NCBI GenBank assembly: GCA_021234155.1
Contig: JAJEKV010000033.1
Span: 4,073,454-4,137,453 of the forward strand
Source of the DNA: Isoetes taiwanensis
Lineage: Eukaryota > Streptophyta > Lycopodiopsida > Isoetales > Isoetaceae
Length of the DNA stretch: 64,000 bases
Direction of reading: 5' to 3'
Shown: positions 22,261-32,939 of the stretch, piece after piece
Layout: each line of letters opens with the position of its first letter
Position numbering within the stretch: position 1 is the first letter of the stretch
Notes under the pieces: model-generated
What the model was told of the DNA's origin: nothing
The model's input: only the letters and a program-made list of their open reading frames with translations
The model's database searches: none
Program-made: the position numbers and the translations under genes

Positions 22261-22959
22261 CCTTCAGAACATCTTCTTGGAAACTGAATTGTTCTTTCAG
22301 CTGCTACAAATTCTAAAGGGGCAAAGCCCGTTTCTACAAGCATTATCTCATAAGGGGTGCTTTTTTTTTTAACCCAAAAAAAGATTCAAGGGGGGTTCAC
22401 ATAGTTTTGGCCGTACAAACTACGTGGGTGACTCGAAAGGGTTTGTTTTTCCCTTAAACCGTACATATACTCGTACCTAGGAGTAGCTTTTTGGGGTTTT
22501 TAAGGCGATTTTGGCACTGTATGTGGCTGGAAAGGGGGTTTCTGAAAAAACTCAAACATGTATACAAGGGGATTTTTGCCGACCCCTTGTACACAGGTGG
22601 CATACGCCCTATACAATAGGTGCAAACCCCGGGGAAAGATTTTAAGAAAGAGCTTTTGTATATCTTCCAGTTCAGCCCATTTTTCCTTGAAATTGAGGCT
22701 CTCTAAATTTTTGACCCATACAAGGCAACTGGCACAATAAGCACATCAAAGAGTTGCTTATGCAAATTTCAGCATTCCTTGAGAGAAGGTGATTATTGAT
22801 GTTTATCTGCCTGTTGTATAATTTGAAACATAAACAAAATCTTTGCTTGTTCGACAGTCTTCTCTCTTCTCATATCAATATTTTCTCCTAACATTTTGAA
22901 ACGATACATATTTCGTTATTAAAATGTATTTGCTTGATGTTTATGGACAACAATAAGAA
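22261..22959. other. Unassigned repeat-like spacer
   Basis: It includes a T-run (22362-22371) and a stretch rich in G-runs with GTACATATACTCGTACCTAG and CTTGTACACAGGTGG. A similar style of sequence recurs near 40430-40560. No gene was recognised. Confidence 0.3.
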
Positions 22960-24765
22960 TTAGCATATGTTAATGCAACAACAAATATATAAAATCGTCC
23001 AGCATTCCTACCCTGCTGAAAATCTGACCAGTTGAGAGTAAAAAAAGGACATTGGAGCATGAAGGAGAAAATGAAGCAACTAACACCTCAATTCCTTTTG
23101 GGGGCCAAATAGCTCCAATCTCTGCTGTGAACTTTTCTGTCATTGCTAGCCCAACAACAGATACCAAGAGGGTTCTCATAAGGATAGCAGAAGCACCTCC
23201 ACTGCACACCTGAAACCTCAATAGAACTCTAAGCAGAAAAGGACTAAGCAGTATGCCCACAATTGAAGGCTTAACTAAGAAATGAATATTCACAAAATAG
23301 CATGCAAGATTTACTGCTTGCAGATGTCAATCGCAAGAATCACTTTCAATACAACAACACAATTTGCTGACTGTCAGAACAGATTTGACAAACAAAATGT
23401 GTTCTCTGTGTCATATCCGCACACAGTGTACAATGCTTAGACGAAGATCATAGAATACATAGAATACGTTTGACAAAGACGTCTCTTAATCTCCATTTCA
23501 AAACGGTATCTTGGAGCAACCAGAGCTTGCTAAAAAATTATATCACGGAAGAATGGAATGGCAAACCTCGGGATCAAGTGTTGTGGAAGCATATGCTTCA
23601 TTTTGGCCACGCTTTTGGTAACTTTTTCCACGGAAATTGGCTTCCTTTCAAAATTCATGTCTTCAAATTTCTGTGTTACAGCCACAGTTTGTGAGAAACA
23701 ACACCCAAAATGGCTCGTCAGATATTAACAGAGGCCAATCAGGAATGTCTAAGTGTTACCTAACATTAGCTTACATGAAATTTTCTTTGTTAGGGCAAAA
23801 ATGGTGGATGTAGAAGAGGTCACAGACAAATCTGATTTTTTCTAGTTGTATCACAACTCAGTGCTATAGTGGGCTTGCATCCAATTTTTTTAGTTGAAGC
23901 ATTAACTACCCCTGCAAGAGAATAAGAGGAATTTCGTGATGGACAACTGCATTGGCCATTAGAGCAGATTTCATATGATCCACAAATATCAGGTTTTTAG
24001 CAGGCACTGCACTGCCAATCATCTCCCCATTTATCATCAAGACACCATCCGTCCAAAGATAGTGTCTAAAATCACCATCAGATTTAAGCCTAGAGAATTT
24101 GAACTTGGAGCTATATGCTATAGGTACCTGAAATGATGTCTTCTGGTTGCATAGCCATTGTAGAAAATTTTATCACTTGTGGTTGTGTTACTGTAGGTTA
24201 TCACAATTCCAGTGTCTCCAGATTGTTCCAAAGTTGTGATATATCTATTGAATAGTAGACCTCTTGAAGGCTCAACAATTGCAGAGTAATTATTTGAAGA
24301 GTTTAAATTAGTGCAATGAGCTGCAAGACAAAAAAAGTATCAGCTGGGTGGTCGAAACTCTGCCAAGTTTTACTGTGGCTGGAAATACTTGTATAGACAA
24401 AGCAGAATGTCAAAAAAATTACTCGTCACAGAAGCTATCAAAGTTATTTCCATTTACCGGACTCTGTCGTGGCCTATTGTTGCATCAAACATCGCATTAA
24501 ACCAGACACTGGTAGCTCTTTGAATGAGAAAATGCTCGCTCAGTCATTTCTGGCCAGTTTTGGCCTGAACAAAATTCGCCACAGTTAGGCCCTTGTCGAT
24601 TTTGGCATCCCAGTTTCCATCAACGATATTTACCTGACCATTAGTGCAAAATCTTAGAATTTGTATCAGTGCCATGCCGTTTTGCATCATGATAAAGCCG
24701 TCCACATTATAAGCTGTGATATAGACATAGTATATTTGAAGAAATTCGAATACATGCAAGCACCT
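22960..24765 (-). pseudogene. S-domain (G-type/bulb lectin) receptor-like gene, decayed
   Basis: On the minus strand, exon-like pieces appear in the order of an S-domain ectodomain. TWQSFDHPADTFF (about 24375-24335) is the lectin-domain hallmark. NNYSAIVEPSRG...SDKIFYNGYATRRHHFR (24315-24130) and FSRLKSDGDFRHYLWTDG (about 24095-24035) are typical of the SLG part. CSGGRCFCYPYENPLG (about 23215-23165) is the EGF/PAN-side cysteine segment. Some pieces end at plausible GT donors or begin at AG acceptors. However, there is an in-frame stop at 24544-24546, frame shifts in the cysteine segment, and no kinase domain nearby. A membrane receptor kinase ectodomain remnant is the best reading. Confidence 0.55.
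24424..24540 (-). repeat. Segment duplicated at 32583-32702
   Basis: This segment encodes HFLIQRATSVWFNAMFDATI in the S-domain remnant. It reappears 8 kb away with about 80 percent identity by eye, including GTCGTGGCCTATT and CAAACATC.CATTAAACCA. In the second copy the frame is broken. Confidence 0.7.
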
Positions 24766-26349
24766 TTGAATTTTGGCCTGAGCTCAAACTGACTTTCATC
24801 ACTCTGCTTCGAATTGCAGTTATATAAGATATATTGGCAAGAGAAAAACTCATAACAAAACCAAGAGCAGAAGCACTTTCGTATAGATTGCCGAGAACAG
24901 AAAGAGAGAAAATTTTGGAGTGGAAACAAAAGAACGCTAGGGAGAAATCCAAATAACGCAATGCTGGGAAGACATAGAAAATTTCGTACACAGAATGCCC
25001 AAATCTGTTTTTCATAAAGTAATTATTAGAATCAGCATCATTGCTAACATCAGACTCTAAATCGGATTCAGACAAACTCCTCCAGAACACCAATAGACGC
25101 CATAGCCATAGCCGATTCTTTATCTGCTCCACCTTCTACTGTGGCATACTATGGGAATGATGCATGCCGATTTAGTTGGTGATGGATCAGCTGGACTCAA
25201 TACAACGGAAGAAGGTGAAGTTGAGAACAGAGGAAGAGAAAAAATTGCAACGGAAACAAAACCCTAGCATCTCGACCTTCAGATTAGGCTCGGACGATGT
25301 TAGCCCTTTAAATTAGGGCGTGGTCCATTACACACACTAAAACATTATAATATAAGATATATAAGACTAGTAAACTTGTGCCCGGCGTTGTCGGACTAAT
25401 ATCTTGTCATGTGTTTTTACTCAGCCCTTAACGTCCAAACGTGTAACTTTCGACAACAGCACAGATTGATAGTGACACATTATTTGCTTTTGTAATTTTT
25501 TTTTCGTTATTGAAACTGTCTAATTACCATCAACGCATTAACTGCGTTTAAAAAATGGATTTCAGTAGAGAAAACATTGCTTTATAAGGCGGATGGGTGG
25601 GTCGGTGTGTATTTGTTTGGGGGCACATGTCTGATTATCCCTCTAAACCCTAAGGCGGAATGGAGCAAAAACCTGCCTTTAAAAAATCCTAAAGAAAGAA
25701 TGAGCCCAAACGTGATACTAATGCAAGAGATAAGTAAATACTCAAGCTTCTGCAGAGGATTTAGGTGTTACCTGCTCCAGCAATCAACGATGGATTGGAG
25801 AAAACACTATATGATGGAAACAACGGATCCACGGACTGCCCTCTGAACCGTCTCCAAGCTCCAAGCCCGCTTATTTTCTAACAGCATTGAACCCAGTCGG
25901 CCCATCTTCAAAGCGAGATCCACCGCCCGAGGTCGGCTGCTCAACCGTTGGCAAGAAATTCGGATGCTTTAAAGGGAGACTTTCGTATGATTATTTTGCA
26001 AGGGGAAGGGGCAGGCCTCCAGATTAGATTTTGCTCAAACCGGCAAAATGCCGTGGTTTGTTGCTACTTACCGGATTTTTCAAAAAATATCCTCTAATTT
26101 GCCAGATTTAACAAGCATTTTACAAAATTTTGACCGGAAATTTTCCGGCATCTATTAAAGAAACCGGATTTTAACAACTTCAACCGGAAATTGGGAGGAA
26201 CCCCCCAATCTGGAACCTGGGAAGGGGAAACAACGTCGGAAAATTAAGGTATTGCCTGAAAATGCATTTTTGTGTTCCAAAAGTCAACCCTGAAAAAGGG
26301 CACACCAGCATCAGCAAGACACCCCCAAAAACTTTTTAAATAAGTAGAT
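24766..26349. other. Spacer between S-domain remnant and EBP2
   Basis: It contains possible upstream exons of the S-domain remnant on the minus strand (to about 25135; an open frame without recognised motifs) and telo-box-like AAACCCTA sites at about 25257 and 25644. Around 26090-26200 lie repeated CCGG-flanked motifs (e.g. CCGGAAATTTTCCGG). No coding gene was recognised. Confidence 0.4.
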
Positions 26350-26379
26350 AAACCCTAGGTAATCTGTAGTCTAGGGTTT
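26350..26379. promoter_or_regulatory. Paired inverted telo-boxes upstream of EBP2
   Basis: AAACCCTAG (26350-26358) and its complement CTAGGGTTT (26371-26379) face each other 12 bp apart, ending 5 bp before the EBP2 start codon. Telo-boxes (AAACCCTA) are established promoter elements of plant ribosomal-protein and ribosome-biogenesis genes, which fits EBP2. Confidence 0.7.
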
Positions 26380-26384
26380 TCGCG

Positions 26385-27335
26385 ATGGGCAAGGACCGGA
26401 AGCTGGAAGACGAGGAAGCCGAATATGAAGATTACGAAGAGGAAGGAGAAGAGGGGGAGGATGAAGAACCCAGCGATGACGAAGAAGAAGAAGAAGATGA
26501 AGAACGGCCCGTGGCAGAGCCTCGCAAAGATGCGATCTACAATTCAGCAGCCTTGCTAGAAAAGCTGGATGATATTTCTTGGCCCAAAGATTTGGAATGG
26601 ACCCAAACACTGACTTTGAGGTATGAAGAAGAATGTGAAAAGATTGATGCAAATGATGACCTTGCAAGGGAAATGGCCTTTTATACACAGGGTTTAGATG
26701 CTGCAAATGAGGCTTACAAGAGGTTGCAGGCATTGCATTTGCCCTTTTTGAGGCCAGAAGATTATTATGCTGAGATGGTGAAGAGTGACAAACATATGTT
26801 GAAGATTAAGGATAAGTTGCTGTCACAACAAAAGCAGATGGAAGAGACTGATGAGAGGCGCAAGGCACGGGAATCAAAGAAATTCTCTAAGGAAGTGCAA
26901 GCCGAGAAGATGAAGGAACGAGCAAAACAGAAGAAGCAGGATATAGAATCTGTGAAAAAATGGCGTAAGATGCGCAAGAATACTGATTATGCTGAAGGAG
27001 GGGATGAACTTCCTTTTGAGGTTGATGGGAATCGTTCAGCAGGTAAATCAAATAAAAAATCAGGTAGGGGAGGCCGTTCTTTTGTGGCACCCTGGGACAG
27101 GTCTGGTGGTAAGAATGAAACAGATGGGAAGCGAGGATTTGCATCTAAAAGAGGTGGTAGAGGAGGTAGGGCTTCCAGGGGTGGGAGAGGTGGTTCCTCA
27201 AAGAATCGGGAGGCTAGAGATGCCAAGTTTGGATTTGGTGGAAGAAAGGGTTTGAAGAAGCGAAACACATCTGATTCATTTGCTGATGCAGGCAGATCTA
27301 GAGGCCGGGGTGGAGGTAAAAGGCAGAAAGTCTGA
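26385..27335 (+). CDS. EBP2: rRNA-processing protein EBP2 homologue
   Basis: A single uninterrupted exon encodes 316 residues. An acidic N terminus (residues 6-47, mostly D/E) precedes the EBP2 family core. Core landmarks are YNSAALLEKLDDISWPKDLEW (about 57-77), DDLAREMAFYTQGLDAA (about 96-112), LPFLRPEDYYAEMVKSDKHM (about 122-141), a basic coiled coil (about 150-190, ERAKQKKQDIESVKKWRKMR) and a Gly/Arg-rich basic tail from about 225. In yeast and animals EBP2 is a nucleolar factor for 27S pre-rRNA processing and 60S assembly, and the basic tail fits nucleolar and RNA binding. Length matches plant and human family members (about 290-310 residues). The ATG is the only start before the acidic tract. 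Upstream telo-boxes fit co-regulation with ribosome genes. Confidence 0.93.
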   Translation: MGKDRKLEDEEAEYEDYEEEGEEGEDEEPSDDEEEEEDEERPVAEPRKDAIYNSAALLEKLDDISWPKDLEWTQTLTLRYEEECEKIDANDDLAREMAFYTQGLDAANEAYKRLQALHLPFLRPEDYYAEMVKSDKHMLKIKDKLLSQQKQMEETDERRKARESKKFSKEVQAEKMKERAKQKKQDIESVKKWRKMRKNTDYAEGGDELPFEVDGNRSAGKSNKKSGRGGRSFVAPWDRSGGKNETDGKRGFASKRGGRGGRASRGGRGGSSKNREARDAKFGFGGRKGLKKRNTSDSFADAGRSRGRGGGKRQKV

Positions 27336-27530
27336 AAGTAGTGCAATGCTAAGGTTGGGGCCTGTCTCTTCTATAATTCATTTTACTGAAGCTGGTATTT
27401 CTCCTCAAGCTCTTTACATGCTTTATGGGGCGGAGGTAAAAAGGCAGAAAGTCTGAAAGTAGTGCAATGTTAAGGTTGGGGCCTGTCTCTTCTGTAATTT
27501 ATCTTACTGAAGCTGGTATTTCCCTCAAGC
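27309..27530 (+). repeat. 120-bp tandem duplication of the EBP2 3' end
   Basis: Positions 27309-27410 (the last codons, stop and 3'UTR of EBP2) recur at 27429-27530 with few changes. The second copy repeats the GGTAAAAGGCAGAAAGTCTGA end with one extra A and the GGGGCCTGTCTCTTCT 3'UTR block. It lies in the 3'UTR and should not affect the protein. Confidence 0.9.
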
Positions 27531-30208
27531 TTGGTGAGAGGCTTTTACGTGCTGGCTACATTAAAATGCTGTAATCTTTGAGATGGATGAAATACAAATT
27601 TAGCAAAATTATTGATTCAATCGCAATCTATATGTTGATGCCTTTAATTATAATTACATACTTAACCTGTTTTTTGAGGAATCAGTTGAAGAGTAACTAT
27701 CATCTATTCGGTTGCACCTGGATGTTTTACTCTATGCTTTATAAATCTTATATGGAGAGCCGTGAGCCTGTCTTTCATGAATAGGTCCTCAATTCATGCC
27801 CCATACTCCATGTCCAATCTGATGGTAAGCCCTTTTACTACTTGATTTGGGCAGACCTTGTGCACTTTTTGTCCAAGAAGTAAGATGAAGTCATTTTGTT
27901 TTTTTCTAGGGGTTGGATGTCTACAGTGTTTATGCGACAGCAAAGGAATCTGAGCATATGCATGCCAAGGAACAAGTACAGGGGCTTCACCTGATTTAGT
28001 ATTTCGTCCATCTCTGTGATCCATCTGAGGTTAGGATGCTAAAACACCTGTTTATGCTTAGCTGATAATTCCTGATTTAAGCTATGTGCCAAAATGGCCA
28101 TCCGAGCTGTGCTTTTAGCTTTCAACAATGCAGGCTAACTTGCAGACACAACAACAAAAGCCAGGTATTCCGCAGTGGTAAGCTCATCTCTTTTTTGTTT
28201 CTATACAGACAATGTGGAGATACTTTCTACATTTTGCATATGCCCATGCATGGCATTGAAGCAAATAAATCGAAAATGACTGAAAAGGCTATGAGATTTG
28301 AGCGTACCAGATTTCTACAGTTTGCATAGCCCATGTGTGGCTTGAAGCAAAGATTGTGGGCCTCTTTGCATACGTCTGCTTTCACTTTTTGAACCATCTT
28401 TGTTAAGTTTAGTCCTTCGTCAGGTTGGTTTCTTTGCTCTTTTTATGTCTTTTCTTGCCATGTCGTTTCTTGCCATGCATTCAACCCCCCACATGTCCTT
28501 TAGACACTCTTGCCCTTTGCGGTGACGAAGGCAGTTGCATCAAACTGCTTGTAGTATTAAACAAAGCTAAGAGGATGGATATTCCATTATTGTCTGGCTA
28601 ACATGATTCTAGGATATATCAGTCCACACTTTTTGGCACTGGTCAGGTTAGTAACAGTTGCAATATGCATGATAAATTATAAAATAAGCTTTGTTGATAT
28701 TCTACCGTGTTGCAGTACTAGGAGATAGAATATGAAGAACATGATTAAGCTTATAACCCATTTGAAGAGGACAGTCTATGACATTTTATTGTATTTCTGA
28801 TAATTATATTTTCTTGAAGTTCTTATTTGATGCATTTCTTCTTAGATGACCATATTTTAAACATGCCCAAGAACTTAATGAATTTACACAATTTTCCAGC
28901 CAAGACAAGTCTTATATTTGACTGACTATGTGAATCAGGACAGGGGATGGTTTGTTCGGGGAGGAGTTGTTCTCCTTGTGCAAGAACTAGAACATGCTAA
29001 GATAGATATATTTATTTGTCTCTCAGATGAATTTTTGTTTTTAATCTTCCATGGTGAATATCATAGTCGTTATGATCCTCTTGACATAATCCTTGCATCT
29101 CTTATTCTATGATTATATAAAAGGTGTTAATAATGATTTTGCACATGCGACTGATTATCAGATGCTTTTTTCCATCAAAGCAGCCAGCAGTCACAGAAGA
29201 GACCTTATCTCTAATAGAGGCAAAGCCAGGATTTGGCTGGTTGCAATAATCATGAAGCTTATGAACATGTTGAACACGCAACGAGTGAATGTTCTCCACC
29301 AGAGGAAATAAATGCAGAGCTGCGCCTCTAAAGTGTGCTTCTAAATGCAGCCAGTGAAGTATGCTTCTAATTGCAACCACTGAAAGCCTCTCGATTACAT
29401 GTTTCTATCGTAAGATACCTAAAAGCTATTTGGGGAAAAGACAAACACAGTTTTATGCAGCAACCAGCAGAGTTTTGGAAACTCATGGGCGTGGACAGAC
29501 CAACACTGAAGTAGATGCATATATAATGTCTATCACTATGTAAAAGTCCCTTATTATAAGGAAGATGAACTATCACGCCGCCATCTCCTCCAAGAAGTCA
29601 TATTCTTTTGCAGCATGCCTTTCTTTCGTAGTTTTGTATTGAAGAAACACAGCAGCTAGAATCTCGGAGGAACAGAAGATACCTTCCGCATCTACTGTCA
29701 GGAATAGAAGCTAGGTGTTGCTATCTTCATTTATAAAAGGGAGCAAAGGACCCAGCGGCATCATTGTTTTCATTCTGCTTAACTAGTAATGGTGCCCAGC
29801 GTTGTTAGGCAATTGTTTAAAACGTGTAAGGTTGTTTATAGTGACCCTCACTTGAGAACCTATAAATGTGGATTATGCTTCACATTTGCTTTCAATTTTG
29901 TGATAGCCCTCCCTTTTAATGCATGAGCAAGTAGAGTTGTTTTTTCCCCTTGTGGTGTTGAAGATATAAACGCTTACTGGCATGTATAGCTATACAACCC
30001 AAAAAGACTAAATTAAGTCAAAAAAATTGAAAATTCAAACCTAAGATGGCCAATGCAAAATCACATCAATGCTAAGGAAAATAGTGCGGAAATTAGAACT
30101 ATTGATATGGTAGAATTAAAAACAAATGGTAAGGTAGAACTATTGGTATGGTAGAATTAGAAGCAATGCAATGTCCATAGAGAGCAGTTTATGTGATTGT
30201 TAAGTTGT
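27531..30208. other. Long gene-free spacer
   Basis: Only short ORFs without recognisable motifs occur on either strand. Composition is AT-rich. No repeat family was identified with confidence. Confidence 0.45.
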
Positions 30209-30474
30209 TTACAATGTAATGCATTAGCCAGGCTTGCTCAATTAGTAACTTAACTTAAATATTTTTTTGCTTTATGCCACATATTGTCCAATTTTTTATG
30301 AAATTGCATCAAGTTTGTGGCTCCTCTTTACAATGTAATGCTTTAGCCAGGCTTGCTCAATTAGTAACTAAACTTTAAATATGTTTTTGCTTTATGCCAC
30401 ATATCTATTCTATTATATTCTATTCTATTTATGCCACATATTGTCCAATTTTTTATGAAATTGCATCAGTTTGT
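30209..30474. repeat. Direct duplication with TATTC microsatellite insertion
   Basis: ACAATGTAATGCATTAGCCA through TTTGTGGCTCC (30209-30327) is repeated at about 30329-30474. The second copy is interrupted by a TATTC/TTCTA pentamer run (30408-30430), followed by a reiterated TTATGCCACAT segment. Confidence 0.8.
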
Positions 30475-30886
30475 GGCTCCATTTCTGGGGCATTAAGCAA
30501 GGGCATGTACTATAAAGCATATAAAGGCAACAGGCGTTCGGTTTCAAGGCTAGTTCTTTTACCACTTTGAAGTTTAGGTGTAATCAACTAAAAATATCGA
30601 TGACAGATGTGCATGCCCTATAAAGCATGTCGAGACAACACATGTTCATCTTCGGTTTCAAGGCACATCCAACTAAAAATCTTCTGTGACAGTTCGTCAT
30701 GAGTTTGCACATATATGAGCAACATAAGAATGAAATAGTGCAATCACAATTTTGGTTTATGAATAGAGTCAGTTTATTGAATTGTGTCGGATTTCCTCCA
30801 CGGTGTCACCTGCCATGGCATTCAAGATGATCAAAGTTGGACTCCTTGGGTTAACATGAGGATATGAGACGGTGATGAAGTAAACA

Positions 30887-31288
30887 TCATAAAAAAATGT
30901 TAAGAGTATGTAGCAGTATTACAGTTGCCACAGGATCATACTATGCCCAGTAGTCTGTACTTCCTTATTTACCAAGAACGTCTTAAAGAGAAATACATGA
31001 ATGGAACCATGGGATCACCTTCAATTCATAGTAGCCTAGGAGATCCCTGACTCCCAATGTCACAAACCTGGAGCCTTGTTTTTCAAAGTTAGACACCTGC
31101 GGTATAATGCAAATGCAAGCCATTCATAAGTTGCCAATATCCTAAGGTCTTACTTGCAGAGCCATGCGGCCAAATGTAATCATTCCTTGTATTTCAACAT
31201 TCTTCTTTGATTTCGTACATTCTCCAATATCTGTTGCATTAACCAAGTTGTCAGATAATGAGAGTCTGTAATATTGCCATATTGCAGA
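30887..31288 (-). CDS. Unidentified gene, three C-terminal exons (possibly partial)
   Basis: Three phase-0 exons read on the minus strand: 31288-31154 (45 codons; SAIWQYYRLS...GMITFGRMALQ), 31096-31019 (26 codons; VSNFEKQGSRFVTLGVRDLL...) and 30940-30887 (YDPVATVILLHTLNIFL then TGA). All have AG acceptors and the first two have GT donors (GTAAGA, GTGATC). The joined frame is open and ends in a short hydrophobic tail that could be a membrane segment. A further upstream exon ending near 31370 (GLLFHGAYADANKNNDYFP...) is possible. A signal-peptide-like stretch (MVVQISLLVVAWLWLANSRRA) lies near 32005-31945. I do not recognise the family. It may be a real gene or a well-preserved relic. Confidence 0.4.
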
Positions 31289-32099
31289 CTGAAAACGTAC
31301 ATTATGTACTGGAGCATGGCCTATAGCCTGTTGTTAATGCCACATGCTTGGATTTTGCTACAGATTTCAAAAAATGGCATGTAAGAATGTGGATGTTTCC
31401 TGGAAAATAGTCATTATTTTTATTTGCATCAGCATAAGCCCCATGAAATAGCAAACCTGCAAGATTTATCATGATTTCTGCCTGCTTATTATCATGGGAC
31501 AAATGGTTGCTTCAAATCCTTCCACTAAATAAATAAAGTAAAACTAAATAAAGTAGGAATAAGCCTCTACCTTTAAACCTTGATTGTGGATCAACACCTA
31601 CATAAGTACAACACTTGCAGAAGAGAGCAAAAAAAGGAGACAAACCTGTAAGGATTTGGTATCGAATCATGCTTCCAGCTCCAAAAATGCATTTCTCTAG
31701 ATTCTTTGTATTTTACATTTACACAGTGGCATGCAGTGTTACTTGGAAAAAAGATAAACCAAACTGGAGGAGTTGGCTGCCATAGCCAAAGCAAAGATCA
31801 GTTTAAGATCATTGGGATCTTTTGAGGGCACTTTTTGAATTTCTACTTCCATCTATCTCGTGTCCAGAAGTAGAGACTATCTTCCCACCATGCGTTTCTA
31901 CCAAAAAGGCCATGCTGGGCGGCAAAGCTCTTCTAGAATTTGCAAGCCATAGCCAAGCCACAACCAGCAGACTAATCTGCACCACCATACGATAGCTGTA
32001 AACTCAGATCCCCATAATAGATGCTTCAAGAACCACCAGAATTCTAAGCCTTGTGACATAAAAACAGAAATGGCTCATAATCATATCCTGCATAATATG

Positions 32100-32939
32100 G
32101 ATCATAAAAGGGATTTACTTGCAGCAGACTTGACGATGCGCTTTCGTTTACATACTAGGCATTCCAGCTTGGCATGCCTGCCCTTATCCTTCCCTGTACG
32201 GTCAGATGTCTAGGTTTTCCACCTCCCCAGTTTGTTGTTGCTGCATCAAATTTATATTTTGATCATTACCACCTAGAGAAAAGACCACAATGTCTCAAAA
32301 TAAAACTCAAACATTCTCGAACAATCATATTCCAGATTCTGGTCCTGGCCACTATAGGAAAGGTGTAGACGTATTCTTCTGAGCTTAATCTATAGTAAGT
32401 ACGTACATGAAATTGCCCATGCAAAGATGTGGAAATTCAGTGCCCTTCCTAAGTCCAAAATACCCACAACAACACTTTGTCAGATTGGGTTGGATATCAG
32501 TTTGGGACAGATGTAAGTTTTTGTAAGTTTGCAGATGAATAACTGCAAGAGTAAGAAATCACAGAGCAGTTGTATAAAAGCCTCACAGAAGCTATTAGAG
32601 TTATTTCCACTTACTAAATTCTGTCGTGGCCTATTCCTGGATCAAACATCACATTAAACCAAAACAATCGCTGACATAAAAGCTCTTCAAATGAGAAAAT
32701 GCCAGAATTTCTAAGCTGCTACAGGGTCCATGGCAGGCGGCTCTTTTAGCTCAGCATCACCCAAAACCTTCTCTACCCTATCGGATATGTTGGAAAAGAC
32801 TGAGAAGAGTGGTGGTGGCAAGGTGCTTCAGGAACTTCATCGTAAAAAAATTTCGAGGGATGCCAGGCGTTCTACGGTGCATGTTCCAACAGTGCAAGTT
32901 CCAATTTTAGCACATTCCTACGGCGCAAGTTGAGATTCT
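32100..32939. other. Spacer with a duplicated S-domain-gene segment
   Basis: Positions 32583-32702 are a diverged copy of 24424-24540. The remainder holds only short ORFs with no recognised motif. Confidence 0.45.

Noticed and set aside
22970-23293. Minus-strand 107-codon ORF (CSGGASAILMRTLL...) as a membrane or beta-propeller protein
   Set aside because: A neighbouring frame gives the cysteine pattern CSGGRCFC...DWS expected of an S-domain receptor, matching adjacent exon pieces. The long frame is the shifted reading.
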